Positions 25,474-37,615 are shown, numbered from the stretch's first letter. The stretch is DNA of 64,000 bases from Nitrospira sp. SG-bin1 (GCA_002083365.1 LVWS01000033.1:558001-622000), one strand, 5' to 3'. The notes: generated from the sequence alone by a model not told the origin. A program made the numbers and translations.

Positions 25474-27096
25474 TCACCCCGCTGAACTGGCTCGTGGTTC
25501 AGGGGTCTGCGAAGGTGATGAAATCGGTCGGCGTGAGCGGATGATTTCCTCGAGTGAGAGGAGCGCATCCCGCCCGGAATTGCCTTCGATCCCTCGACTG
25601 AGATTCTGGTCGGCATAGGTGGGAGATTCTGACGTCTGGGACAGAGATCCGGTCCACCGACGAGGATCGCGGCTTCCTTGCTTTCGTTCCCAAGCTCGGA
25701 GACAGGCTTTGGCGATGATCTTGTTGAGAGGAGCAGGATTATAGAGCAGCTTTCTGATGCTGGTCGGGGTCAGCATCAAGGGGTTATAGCCGGCTGACAG
25801 GTAACCCTCTTCCAACAGTCGCTGTTCCAGGTCGGTATTCGGCTGAATGCCCAGGAAGAACATCAATGGAAAGACACGCTCTTCGCCGAGGATCGAGGCG
25901 ACCACCTTGTAGGATTCCACGCTTTGCAGGAGGCTCTCCTCCGTTTCCTTTGGACTGTTGAGCGAGTAGTTCAGGATGACCTTGCCTTTGAAACCGGCTT
26001 CCGCGAGATAGCGGCATCCATCGTAGAGTCGTTCCAGCTTGAAGCCCATGTGCAAGTTGTTCAACACTTCTTGTGAACCGGAGGTGATGGCCACTTCCAA
26101 GTCGCCGACTCCCGAACGGACCATCAGTTTGGCGAATTCGGGAGTGATCAACGACGTGCGGATATAGCCGGACCACTCGATCTCCAACTTCTCGCTGATG
26201 ATGCGTTCCATGATCTCCGTACATTGCGGATAGGCTTCCTTGCCCGTGATGAATTGCGCGTCGGTGAACCAAAAGCGACGGGCGCCCCACTGGTGGTAAT
26301 GTTGGGCGATATCCTTCACGACCATCTCGGGTGGTCGATAGCGCACCCGTTTGCCTTCGATATAGGGATAGAGACAGAAAGCACAGTCGTAAGGGCAGCC
26401 CCGTTTGGATTGCACGCCGATGGACTCGCCGACGTACTCCCGCCACTGTGGGAAGATGGAGGTCAAATACGGCAGATCGACGGCCGGCGCATCCAACAGT
26501 GGGGGCGAGCCCTGGGTTCCCTTCCTGATCTGCTTGCCGTCCTTGATGATGTAGCGTTCGTCATCGATCGAGCGGCCTTCGAGGAGTTTCAGGATCGCAT
26601 CCTCGCCCTCGCCCAGAATCCCGATCGTGCCTTCCGGCAGTTTTTCGATGAGTTGATCGGCAAAGGCCGTGAACGCGCCTCCTCCGATCATGATCTGGGC
26701 CTTGGGAAACTCCTTGTTGATCAACCAGGGATATGACAGGATCGTGTAGATATGGCTGTAGTAGCGGTAGAGCTGCTTGACGCCCTCAACCGAGGCGGCG
26801 ATTCGCTTGAAGGGGTTGCTGGCAAAATAAAAATTAAACGCATGCTCCAGCGAGGAATCGCCTTCATGCGGCGAAAAAATCTGAATGTCGCGCCACGAGA
26901 AGCAGACCAGATCCGGTTGGAACTCCGACGCGGCATCCCGAATGGCCTGACTGCGCTGCGCAACGGGAAACAGCGACAGATCGAGAATGCGCTGGCGGAC
27001 GTCCGGCTTCCGTCGATGAATAAAGTCCGCCAAGTAGGTGATCCCGATGGGATACACCTTTTTGCAGGGAAGAAAGATATAGAGAATGGAGTTCAT
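25474..27096 (-). CDS. B12-binding-type radical SAM protein
   Basis: A 540-residue protein. The N-terminal third has the cobalamin-binding fold pattern seen in this class (YPIGITYLADFI, then QIMIGGGAFTAF and GEGEDAILKLLEG). The radical SAM motif CPYDCAFC (near residue 235) sits in a typical KRGCPYDCAFCLYPYIEGK setting. The C-terminal 70 residues are polar and low-complexity. The class includes methyltransferases and ring-forming enzymes acting on lipids, tetrapyrroles and natural products; substrate cannot be assigned. It lies between ubiE and the stress-protein gene on the same strand. Confidence 0.8.
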   Translation of the reverse strand: MNSILYIFLPCKKVYPIGITYLADFIHRRKPDVRQRILDLSLFPVAQRSQAIRDAASEFQPDLVCFSWRDIQIFSPHEGDSSLEHAFNFYFASNPFKRIAASVEGVKQLYRYYSHIYTILSYPWLINKEFPKAQIMIGGGAFTAFADQLIEKLPEGTIGILGEGEDAILKLLEGRSIDDERYIIKDGKQIRKGTQGSPPLLDAPAVDLPYLTSIFPQWREYVGESIGVQSKRGCPYDCAFCLYPYIEGKRVRYRPPEMVVKDIAQHYHQWGARRFWFTDAQFITGKEAYPQCTEIMERIISEKLEIEWSGYIRTSLITPEFAKLMVRSGVGDLEVAITSGSQEVLNNLHMGFKLERLYDGCRYLAEAGFKGKVILNYSLNSPKETEESLLQSVESYKVVASILGEERVFPLMFFLGIQPNTDLEQRLLEEGYLSAGYNPLMLTPTSIRKLLYNPAPLNKIIAKACLRAWERKQGSRDPRRWTGSLSQTSESPTYADQNLSRGIEGNSGRDALLSLEEIIRSRRPISSPSQTPEPRASSAG

Positions 27097-27142
27097 ACAA
27101 CCAGAGTGAGGCTGAAGTTAAGCACGCTTCATTAGTTCGGCT

Positions 27143-27172
27143 CTCAGCCTAGACCTAAACCTTAACCTTTCC
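27143..27172. repeat. Short-word direct repeat upstream of the radical SAM gene
   Basis: Variants of a six- to nine-base word (CAGCCTAGA, CCTAAA, CCTTAA, CCTTTCC) follow each other between ubiE and the radical SAM gene, in the same style as 23174-23209. Confidence 0.35.
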
Positions 27173-27948
27173 TATTTCGTGGCGACATGAACGGCGACAA
27201 TGCCACCGCTAAGGTTCTTGTACGATACCTGACGAAATCCGGCATCACGTAGGATCTGGCAGAGCCGTTCTTGATCGGGAAATGTCCGTATCGACGCGGG
27301 GAGGTATTCGTAGACGCCGGTGCGGTCGCGGGCGACGATCGTGCCGATCCAGGGCAGCAGTTTGAACGAATACCAATCGTAGAGCCTGCGCAACCATCCG
27401 AAGACCGGCCGCGAAAACTCCAGGCACACGAAGCGGCCGCCGGGCTTCATGACACGGCGGATCTCTCGCACGGCTTGTGGGAGATCCCCGACGTTCCGCA
27501 TGCAGAAACCGGTGGTGACGGCATCGAAGGTGTTGTCCCCGAATCCCAACTGTTCCGCGCTGGCCTGCAGGCAGGTGATTTTGTCGCTGAGTCCCTTGCC
27601 GCCGATCTTTTTGAGGCCCTCGGCCAGCATTGCATGGTTCAGGTCGGATGCGATAACGCGTCCCTTGGGGCCCATGCGCGATTCCAGAAGGAGGGCAAGA
27701 TCGGCTGTCCCGGAACCCACATCCAGCGCTGTTCCGCGTCCGACGGGAGTAATGAAGGACGCGGTAATTTTCTTCCAATGGTAATGGAGGCCGAAACTCA
27801 GCAGCGTGTTGTTCAGGTCGTAGACGCCTGCAATGGAGGTGAACATCCGCTGCACGGCGTCTTCACGGGCCCGGCCGGACCATGTCGAGACGACCTTGGC
27901 CGGAGCCTTGGAATCTTGGGTCAATGGAGGATGATCGGTTCCCACCAT
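27172..27948 (-). CDS. ubiE: Quinone-biosynthesis C-methyltransferase UbiE/MenG
   Basis: A 258-residue SAM-dependent methyltransferase that adds the ring methyl group in menaquinone or ubiquinone synthesis. Family signatures are MFTSIAGVYDLNNTLLSFG, the SAM motif ALDVGSGTADLALLL and TGFCMRNVGDLPQAVRE, then KPGGRFVCLEFSRP. ATG 27948 is chosen because the 65 further open codons up to 28143 do not resemble the family; no strong ribosome binding site confirms it. It is divergent from uvrA, with 215 bases between them. Confidence 0.92.
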   Translation of the reverse strand: MVGTDHPPLTQDSKAPAKVVSTWSGRAREDAVQRMFTSIAGVYDLNNTLLSFGLHYHWKKITASFITPVGRGTALDVGSGTADLALLLESRMGPKGRVIASDLNHAMLAEGLKKIGGKGLSDKITCLQASAEQLGFGDNTFDAVTTGFCMRNVGDLPQAVREIRRVMKPGGRFVCLEFSRPVFGWLRRLYDWYSFKLLPWIGTIVARDRTGVYEYLPASIRTFPDQERLCQILRDAGFRQVSYKNLSGGIVAVHVATK

Positions 27949-28163
27949 TTGACGGTGGTAGCACCCCGTTTCAAGCTTTGTCAAGGTGAGGTGCCAGAGT
28001 TTACGTGAGATGGATATCGTCTCAATGCACAGTACGAGGAAGCGAAAGCTCCGGTATGTCTCCGTCCATGATGTTCGAAGTATTCCTAATCTCAGCTTCG
28101 CATGAATGTCGCCGCCGGCTCGTGTGATCGCAGGGCGGAGCAAAATGGTATAATCCTGCCCCT

Positions 28164-30671
<2,508 letters not shown>

Positions 30672-30738
30672 GGGCGAATCTTTCGTGCGTCGCCATAATG
30701 CGATGAGTTCTGACGACAACTGAATCGCTACTCTTGGC

Positions 30739-30795
30739 CGCGGGCGACTGTAAGGCGCGATAAGAATCGCATGCCGTCGCCCGCGACACCTTTTT
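30739..30795 (+). terminator. Putative terminator downstream of uvrA
   Basis: A perfect 10-bp inverted repeat (CGCGGGCGAC, 30739-30748; GTCGCCCGCG, 30776-30785) encloses a second small stem (GCGAT/ATCGC). TTTTT follows five bases later. It lies 68 bases after the uvrA stop and also separates it from the AT-rich gene beyond. Confidence 0.5.
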
Positions 30796-30948
30796 CAGCT
30801 ACATCTTGCCGCACCCGCTATGGCGACGCCGAAAGCTCCATCCCTTCCAACCCAGCTAGGCGAAGGGGATGACGGCGGGGGGCGAGAAAGTGGTCAGCCG
30901 CTGATGTGTACATAAGCTGAGGCCTGGGTGGCAGCCATCCCCACAACC

Positions 30949-31819
30949 ATGTCGAATGATGAGCCAAAATACACAGCGTTTAATTACTGTGTGTGTTTTA
31001 TTGATCTATTGGGTCAGCGAAATGCTGCTCAAGGTCAAGGCCTGTTACCGAAAATTAGTTCGGAAGCAGAAGACAAGGCTTTTCAGAAAGTCATATCGAA
31101 GAACATTGGAGGCATCCTCCAGCTTCAACGGGATGTAGAGGAGTTAAAGAGGGCCTTGTCTCCGGATCCCAATTCGCCATTTCGTCAATATTTGAGTGAT
31201 GAGGAGAAAACTACATGGGACGAGATCCAATCTGAATCTGTAAGGACCCAGTATTGGTCAGACGGCTTCGTCAAATTTGTATGCTTAGGAAATCAAGAGA
31301 GCAAGTATCCAGCAAAAGGAGTATTTGAGCTCTTTTGCACATCAGGATATTTCTGTCTGCTAGGCTTGGTTCGAAACCGTCCTGTCCGGGGTGCTATTGG
31401 CCTTGCTTGGGGATCAGAAGTCCGACCAGGTGAATTATACGGGCCTGCAATTGTTAGGGCGTACGAACTCGAAAGCGAAGTGGCTCAATATCCGAGGATC
31501 GTAATTGGCCACGAAGTTGTAGAGTTCTTAGAAGCCCATAGTAGCAATCCCGAAGATGGCGTAGTCAGCACAGTCAATCGGGCTTATGCGCTACAGTGCT
31601 TGAGCCTACCAAGATGATGACGGCTATAGGATAATTCACTATCTCGGAAATAGTTTTCGACACGCAGTAACTAATGTGCATCATGGTGACTTGTATCAAA
31701 AGGCCCGTATGTTTATTGTTCAACAGGTACAGGAACACCAAAGGCTTCAGAACAGCAAGCTCGCGTTCCGCTATACCCAGTTGCTCGCCTACTTTGATGC
31801 TCATAGACCTTCGGTCTAA
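30949..31819 (+). pseudogene. Frameshifted gene of unknown function, possibly nucleotidyl-cyclase-like
   Basis: The first frame gives about 223 residues and stops at 31617. The +1 frame continues without gap for about 70 codons to TAA 31817-31819 (YQDDDGYRIIHYLGNSFRHA and on), so one base was gained or lost near 31605. CFIDLLGQ near the start and YWSDGFVKFV in the middle place two aspartates as in class III nucleotidyl cyclases. RGAIGLAWGSEV, YGPAIVRAYELES and YPRIVIG also fit that type of fold. The resemblance is weak and by eye only. The gene is visibly more AT-rich than its neighbours, isolated between uvrA and a DUF486 gene, and likely acquired. An upstream GTG (30928) is also open. Confidence 0.6.
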
Positions 31820-32079
31820 GCATGTAGTGGTTTACAAGTGTGGTATGGGCTGATCAAGTAAGGCGGAAGTAGAAGCAAAGATGTCACGAGCCAAGAAGTA
31901 CCAACTTTGAGGATATCCTGATAGGTTGTCTATCCCATATGTTTTCGTTGTCCCTCTCCAAAATCCTATGCTCGTTAGGGTGAGTTGATAGCCCTTCTTT
32001 TATTTGCTCATTTCCTTTCCTGCCGTTTGAATTCAAGCGACAATACCCCAACAATTTTCCAAGAAGGAGGACGGTGTCC

Positions 32080-32406
32080 ATGCAGACTGTTGCGTTGCTG
32101 ACGATTTCGAACGTGTTCATGACGCTCGCTTGGTACGGCCATCTGAAGTTCAAGGACTCCCCCTTGTTCACAGTGATTCTGGCGAGTTGGGGGATTGCCT
32201 TTATCGAATATTGCTTCCAAGTACCGGCCAATCGGATCGGTCATGGGCAGTTCAGCGCGGCGCAACTGAAGACGATCCAGGAAGTTATTACGCTGGTCGT
32301 GTTTTCGATTTTCTCGGTCGTGTATCTGAAGGAAGCGATGAAGTGGAACTATGTGGTGGGATTCGCCCTGATAGTGGTGGCGGTCTTTGTCATCTTCAAA
32401 GAGTGA
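32080..32406 (+). CDS. DMT-superfamily small membrane protein (DUF486)
   Basis: A 108-residue protein with four predicted membrane helices, starting LLTISNVFMTLAWYGHLKF. The pattern EYCFQVPANRIGH and SAAQLKTIQEVITL is characteristic of the DUF486 family, which belongs to the drug/metabolite transporter superfamily; no substrate is established. ATG 32080 is preferred over GTG 32074 because AAGGAGG then sits nine bases upstream instead of three. It stands alone, with the HerA-like gene starting 143 bases later. Confidence 0.88.
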   Translation: MQTVALLTISNVFMTLAWYGHLKFKDSPLFTVILASWGIAFIEYCFQVPANRIGHGQFSAAQLKTIQEVITLVVFSIFSVVYLKEAMKWNYVVGFALIVVAVFVIFKE

Positions 32407-32549
32407 TGACCGTCAGGTTACGGCGACTTCCTGTCTTTCATGGCACCCTTTCCATTGAGCTGACGTTCCTCTTCCGCTTGCAGCTCTTCTGTTAGATCAC
32501 TACAATACCGCGAATTTTTCCCGATTGGCGAGCGAAGGGGGATATCGGT

Positions 32550-35081
32550 ATGCCGAAAGCGAAGAAGACCGACTCGAGTGCGAAGGCCGACGGTGCCGTG
32601 AAGAACTCTGCGCCATCATCCGCGCCGACGTCATCCACGGCAGAGGATTTCGAAAGGCTCGGCGTCTTTTACATGGGACGGCCGTACGATCTGGCGGCCA
32701 AACAGGCCAAGCCGGGATGGCTTCTCTACGATTCAAAAGATCTGGTGACGCACGCCGTCTGCGTCGGCATGACGGGCAGTGGCAAGACGGGTCTGTGCCT
32801 GGCCCTCCTCGAAGAAGCGGCCATCGATAATATTCCCGCGATCATCATCGATCCCAAAGGCGACCTTGGCAATTTAATGCTAACGTTCCCAAGCCTGAAG
32901 GGCGAAGACTTCCAGCCTTGGATCAACGAAGACGATGCGCGCAACAAGGGTTTGTCGCCGGCCGACTACGCCAAGGCACAGGCTGAGCTGTGGACAAAAG
33001 GCCTGGCCGGTTGGCAACAGGACGGCGCGCGCATCCAACGGCTCCGCGATTCCGCCGATGTGGTGATCTACACGCCGGGCAGCAATGCCGGATTGCCGGT
33101 CTCCATCCTCAAATCGTTCGCGGCGCCGGCCGCCGATGTGCGTGAGGATGCGGAGTTGCTGCGCGAACGCATCAGCACGACGGTGACGAGCTTGCTCGGC
33201 TTGCTCGGTATCGAAGCCGATCCGATCCAGAGCCGCGAGCACATTCTCCTGTCCACGATTCTCGATCAGACTTGGAAGAAAGAAGAAGATCTGGATTTGG
33301 CCTCGTTGATTCAGGCGATTCAATCGCCGCCTGTCGCCAAGATCGGCGTGATGGATGTCGATTCCTTCTTTCCGTCGAAAGAGCGCTTCGCCCTCGCGAT
33401 GAAGCTCAATAATCTCCTGGCCGCGCCGGGGTTCCAGACCTGGCTGGAAGGCGAGGCGCTGGATATTCAGTCGATCATGTATACCCCTGCCGGGAAACCG
33501 AGGCTGGCGATCTTTTCTATCGCGCATCTGAACGATGCGGAGCGCATGTTCTTCGTCACGTTATTGCTGAGTCAAATGGTCGGATGGATGCGGGCGCAAT
33601 CCGGCACTACCAGCCTGCGCGCCTTGCTCTATATGGATGAGATCTTCGGCTACTTTCCACCTGTCTCGAATCCGCCATCCAAGCTGCCGTTGATGACGCT
33701 ACTCAAACAGGCGCGCGCATTCGGCCTCGGGGTCGTGTTGGCGACACAAAATCCGGTCGATCTCGATTACAAGGGCTTGGCCAACACCGGCACCTGGTTC
33801 ATCGGACGATTGCAGACGGAGCGGGACAAGGCGCGGGTGCTGGAAGGATTGGAAGGGGCTTCCAGCAGCGCCGGGAAGAAGTTCGATCGCGGTCGGATGG
33901 AGCAAACGCTGGCCGGGCTCGGCAATCGGATCTTCCTCATGAATAACGTGCATGAGGACGAACCGGTCGTGTTTGAGACTCGCTGGTGTCTGTCCTACCT
34001 CCGGGGACCTCTGACCAGGACGCAGATCAAGACGCTCATGGAGCCGGTAAGGCGTGAAACGTCAAACGTGAAACGTGAAACGTCCGGGGCTCGACACTCA
34101 GCACTCAGCACTCAGTCCTCAGCACTGACATCTCGTCCCATGCTGCCTCCCGATGTCCCGCAGCATTTCGTGCCGCTCCGTGGAACCAAGCCGGAGGGAA
34201 GTGAATTGGTCTATGCGCCGATGCTGCTCGGCTCATCGCAGGTCCGTTTTTCCGACTCAAAGAGCGGGATCGATACCACGCAAGGCATGACGGTCCTGGT
34301 ACCCATGGCCGACGGGCCTGTGGCCATCGATTGGGATAAGGCGATCGCAGCAGAGTTGACTGTGGCGGATCTTGAAAGAGAGCCAGAAGCTGATGCCCAG
34401 TTTCTTGCCCTTCCCGCCGGTGCGGGCAAAGCGAAGAGTTATGCCGATTGGAACAAGGATTTCGCCGGCTGGCTCTTTCGCACTCAAAAAGTCGAGTTGT
34501 TCAAGAGCCCCAGCACCAAAGAGGTGTCTCACCCAGGCGAGTCCGAGCGGGATTTCCGGGTGCGATTGCAGCAAACCGGACGTGAGCAGCGCGATAAGGT
34601 AACGGAATCGCTGCGCCAAAGATATGCCTCGAAGATGGCGACGCTTCAAGACCGAATCAGGCGGGCGGAGCTGGCGAAGGAGAAGCAACAGGCCGAAGCG
34701 CGTTCCAGCCAAGTGCAGGCGGCGATTTCCGTCGGCGCCTCCATTCTTGGGGCTTTTCTTGGACGGAAGACGATCAGTGCCTCGAACATCGGCCGGGCCA
34801 CGACCGCGGTCCGCAGTGCCGGCCGGGTCATGAAAGAGTCGAAAGATGTGGGAGCGGCAGAAGAGAACGTCGCCGCGCTTCAACAGCAATTGGCCGAACT
34901 CGAAGCGCAATTTAAATCGGAAAGCGACGCGCTGGCCGCCGCGACCGATCCCTTGAACGAAAAGCTTGAAACGATTTCCATCAAGCCCACCAAGTCCAAC
35001 ATCGCCGTGAAACTCGTGGCCCTCGCCTGGACGCCGCACTGGCGGGATGCTGAAGGCAGGCTCACACCTGGCTGGACGTAA
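32550..35081 (+). CDS. HerA/DUF87-like P-loop ATPase with C-terminal coiled coils
   Basis: An 843-residue protein. A polar N-terminus (1-30) precedes an FtsK/HerA-type ATPase with Walker A GMTGSGKTG (near residue 72), IIIDPKGDLGN, Walker B ALLYMDEIFGYF (near 355) and a sensor LATQNPVDLDYKG. Residues 500-527 are encoded by a short-word repeat (34053-34127) and look like an in-frame insertion. The C-terminal third has a coiled coil (about 680-725), a glycine-rich hydrophobic stretch (ISVGASILGAFLG) and a second coiled coil (770-810). The family is widespread; members are annotated as helicase HerA-like or ATP-binding proteins without proven function. No NurA-like partner nuclease is adjacent. 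Confidence 0.82.
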   Translation: MPKAKKTDSSAKADGAVKNSAPSSAPTSSTAEDFERLGVFYMGRPYDLAAKQAKPGWLLYDSKDLVTHAVCVGMTGSGKTGLCLALLEEAAIDNIPAIIIDPKGDLGNLMLTFPSLKGEDFQPWINEDDARNKGLSPADYAKAQAELWTKGLAGWQQDGARIQRLRDSADVVIYTPGSNAGLPVSILKSFAAPAADVREDAELLRERISTTVTSLLGLLGIEADPIQSREHILLSTILDQTWKKEEDLDLASLIQAIQSPPVAKIGVMDVDSFFPSKERFALAMKLNNLLAAPGFQTWLEGEALDIQSIMYTPAGKPRLAIFSIAHLNDAERMFFVTLLLSQMVGWMRAQSGTTSLRALLYMDEIFGYFPPVSNPPSKLPLMTLLKQARAFGLGVVLATQNPVDLDYKGLANTGTWFIGRLQTERDKARVLEGLEGASSSAGKKFDRGRMEQTLAGLGNRIFLMNNVHEDEPVVFETRWCLSYLRGPLTRTQIKTLMEPVRRETSNVKRETSGARHSALSTQSSALTSRPMLPPDVPQHFVPLRGTKPEGSELVYAPMLLGSSQVRFSDSKSGIDTTQGMTVLVPMADGPVAIDWDKAIAAELTVADLEREPEADAQFLALPAGAGKAKSYADWNKDFAGWLFRTQKVELFKSPSTKEVSHPGESERDFRVRLQQTGREQRDKVTESLRQRYASKMATLQDRIRRAELAKEKQQAEARSSQVQAAISVGASILGAFLGRKTISASNIGRATTAVRSAGRVMKESKDVGAAEENVAALQQQLAELEAQFKSESDALAAATDPLNEKLETISIKPTKSNIAVKLVALAWTPHWRDAEGRLTPGWT
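34053..34127. repeat. Short-word repeats inside the HerA-like gene
   Basis: Four copies of a GTGAAAC/GTCAAAC-type word (34053-34083) and five of CACTCAG/TCCTCAG-type (34093-34127) lie inside the coding frame. They encode a 25-residue serine/threonine-rich stretch without stop codons. The sequence style matches intergenic strings elsewhere in the window. Confidence 0.6.
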
Positions 35082-35526
35082 CTTCACCCGCTTAGGAAGG
35101 AAGTGACGGCTGCCGTCCTCTGCAGTCGTCTGCTACAGAGTAAGATAAAGCCGGAGCGCTCTACTCTTTAGGGTAGTGGCATCCCGAGAATTTCCGCCAG
35201 TCTAGGGGCATCCTTAGTGGTTAAAGTGATCGCGCTCAACTAAAGTATATCAACGAGGCTAATAGGAGCGAGGAAGAGGGGTATGCGTGTCTATTTGAGA
35301 AACTGACATCAAACTTGAAAATGCTCGTGGATCTTATCTGTCTTTCGCATTCCTGCCCAATTGCGAACTCCACTGCATGTTGGGTTGCAGCTCATCTCAC
35401 TACCCCGCTCATCCCTGCTCCTGTTCTTTGTAGGACGAGTACCGACATCCCCATTAGTCCTTGTCTGGTATATCTTTCCAGCCGCTGACGTTCAAGTGCA
35501 ACAAACGGTTCAGCGGAGGCTGTGTC
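35082..35526. other. Intergenic stretch before the signalling block
   Basis: No gene or strong terminator is seen in these 445 bases. The stretch is AT-richer than the flanking genes and probably carries the promoter of the response regulator at 35527. Confidence 0.45.
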
Positions 35527-36165
35527 ATGCTTGTCCTGATCATCGACGATCATCCTCTCTTTCGCCGAGCACTTCGAGAAGTCATGGAAAGTCATTTCCC
35601 TTCGACGGTGGTGCGTGAGGCTTCTACCGGAGAGGAAGCGATTCGGGTCGTACGAACGGAACGCGTCGATCTGGCGATTCTGGATATCAGTCTTCCGGAT
35701 TCCAGCGGTCTGACGGTATTGAAACGAATCAAACAACTGCGCCCTTCCCTCAAGTGTTTGATGCTGACCATGCACGACCATCCTCAGTATGTGCGTCTGG
35801 CCATGGTCCATGGGGCATCCGGTTATCTCACCAAAGGGGCGACCCCAGGAGAACTGCACGATGCCATACGAACCATTCTGTCTGGGGGGCAAGTGGTGAT
35901 GGAACCGATGCGTGAAATGCTCGACCGCCATTCAATGCCTCACGATAAGATATGGCCGCACGAATCCCTCTCAGCGCGCGAGCTGGAAGTCCTTTCCCTG
36001 TTTGCGAGAGGCCGCACCGTCTCACAGGTCGCGAAGCGACTGAAGCTGAGCAGTAAAACCGTGAGCACGTATCGAACCAGATTGCTTGACAAGCTGCACC
36101 TTGAGACGACCGCCGATCTGATCCGCTACGCCCTCGATCATCGGCTGGTACGAGAGAATCAATGA
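35527..36165 (+). CDS. NarL/LuxR-family response regulator
   Basis: A 212-residue transcription regulator. The receiver domain (1-120) has IIDDH, phosphoacceptor aspartate in LAILDISLPDSSG, the TMHD switch and TKGAT lysine. The LuxR-type helix-turn-helix (about 148-205) has LSARELEVLSLFARGRTVSQVA and TVSTYRTRLLDKL. ATG 35527 is preceded by GGAGG (35516-35520); the 22 codons upstream in frame are unlikely to be translated. No kinase directly adjoins it, but three kinases lie within 9 kb downstream. Confidence 0.92.
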   Translation: MLVLIIDDHPLFRRALREVMESHFPSTVVREASTGEEAIRVVRTERVDLAILDISLPDSSGLTVLKRIKQLRPSLKCLMLTMHDHPQYVRLAMVHGASGYLTKGATPGELHDAIRTILSGGQVVMEPMREMLDRHSMPHDKIWPHESLSARELEVLSLFARGRTVSQVAKRLKLSSKTVSTYRTRLLDKLHLETTADLIRYALDHRLVRENQ

Positions 36166-36286
36166 CCACTGAGACTCTCTGTAGGGGAAACACCGATACC
36201 ATATTTGTGTTTGTTTTGATACCTAATGTCGACAATTATTAGCAAGCCGCAAGAATAATCGAGTCGGCGCGGCGGCTCATCCTCGT

Positions 36287-37042
36287 ATGGGACGAAAAAG
36301 GCAGGGCCATAGACGAGCGCAACGGGGCAAGACATCGATTTGCTCTGGTTTCTTGAGCATCGCTTCTCCTCTCTCGCATCCGACGCGTGTCGTTATCGCA
36401 GACAGCCACGAAGTGTTCAGAGCCGGTGTGTGCGCGCTGTTGGAGGGTGAGCGAAATTTCCAAGTAGTCGGTCTGGTCGCCAATGTGCGCCAGGTGCTGA
36501 TTGAGTCGAAACGAACCAAGCCCGACGTGATCTTGTTGGAATCGACGTTGTCCGGTGGCAAAGCCGATATCTGTAGAACCCTTTTTACCATCATCCCTTC
36601 CGTTCGCATCATCATGACGATTTGGGACCATGGGGATCAGGATGCCGCATTCTTTCGTGCCGTCAAGGCCGGTGCACAGGGGGTCCTACCCAAGAGTGTC
36701 TCCCGGGTTGAACTCATCCAGGCAATTCACACCGTGGCTCGCGGAGCATCACACTTCGGTTCAGAGTGTCGGTTGTCACAATCGCTGAACGATCGGACCG
36801 GAGTCCGTCCTGGACTGCGCATGCTGTCGCCGCAGGAACAGCGGATCATTTCACTCATCGCCGAGGGAAATACAAACAAGGAGATTGCGGGCAAGTTAAC
36901 CCTGTCCGAAAAGACGGTAAAGAATTATATCGCCAACATGTTTACCAAGCTGGAGATTAGGCGCCGTACCCAAGCGGCGGCCTTCTATTATATGAAAACG
37001 TATCAACATCTTGCACCGGTGGATGGACGCATGCCTGCGTAA
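36287..37042 (+). CDS. LuxR-family regulator with degenerate receiver
   Basis: A 251-residue protein with receiver-like (about 34-150) and LuxR helix-turn-helix (about 182-240, LSPQEQRIISLIAEGNTNKEIA) domains. The receiver has lost key residues: the acidic pair is ADSHE in place of DDHE, and the phosphoacceptor position reads ILLESTLSG, with glutamate for aspartate. The switch (MTIWDH) and lysine (LPKS) remain. It may act without phosphorylation, or be locked as if phosphorylated. The first 33 residues are basic and a later start is possible. Confidence 0.85.
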   Translation: MGRKRQGHRRAQRGKTSICSGFLSIASPLSHPTRVVIADSHEVFRAGVCALLEGERNFQVVGLVANVRQVLIESKRTKPDVILLESTLSGGKADICRTLFTIIPSVRIIMTIWDHGDQDAAFFRAVKAGAQGVLPKSVSRVELIQAIHTVARGASHFGSECRLSQSLNDRTGVRPGLRMLSPQEQRIISLIAEGNTNKEIAGKLTLSEKTVKNYIANMFTKLEIRRRTQAAAFYYMKTYQHLAPVDGRMPA

Positions 37043-37056
37043 GATCGAAGTATCTT

Positions 37057-37395
37057 ATGCCGACGATTCTTGTCGTGGATGACGACCGCAGTTCGGACCT
37101 GGTTGCACCGCGTTCTGGAAGACCGGGGATACCAGGTCCGGGGAGTCGGGGACGGCAAGGAAGCGCTTGCCTATCTGGAACGTGTCAAGCCCGCTCTCAT
37201 CGTGTTGGATCTTTTCATGCCCAACATGGTCCACTGTGTCCACTGTTCAATCCATCAAAATATTGGCGATCTCCGGGCACATCATCAGGATATGACCTGA
37301 CGCAAACCGCGATTGTGCTCGGCGCCCACGATGCCTTGGCCAAGCCCATCAGTGCCGGAGAGTTTCTTCCACGGGTCGACGCCCTGCTTTGTTGA
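37057..37395 (+). pseudogene. Receiver-domain gene broken by several frameshifts
   Basis: Receiver pieces occur in successive frames. MPTILVVDDDRS is in the first. WLHRVLEDRGYQVRGVGDGK to VLDLFMPNM is in a second. IKILAISGH is in the third. LTQTAIVLGAHDALAKP to VDALLC is back in the first. Together they rebuild a CheY-like domain with all hallmark residues. At least three frame changes are needed, near 37085, 37235 and 37285, and part of the centre is missing. It begins 15 bases after the preceding regulator gene. Confidence 0.75.
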
Positions 37396-37615
37396 CTAGG
37401 ACACAGCCGCTGTTCTTCCGCGCGGCTCTCTCGCCAGCCGGTAAGGGGCTAGGTATTGCCCGTCCGTCAAGGAATTTCAGCCGCAGATGCCTGGTATCGT
37501 GATTGTAAGATACCTTCCTCCGATTCGGTCTTCCCCCATCAAGTTTTATGACCAAAGGGCCGAAAAAGTACGGAATTCGTTTGTTTGAATTCTCACGGCA
37601 CGCTGCAAACCAGGA

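Noticed and set aside
34053..34127. CRISPR-like array
   Set aside because: The repeat words are only 7-9 bases with no unique spacers and no cas genes nearby.
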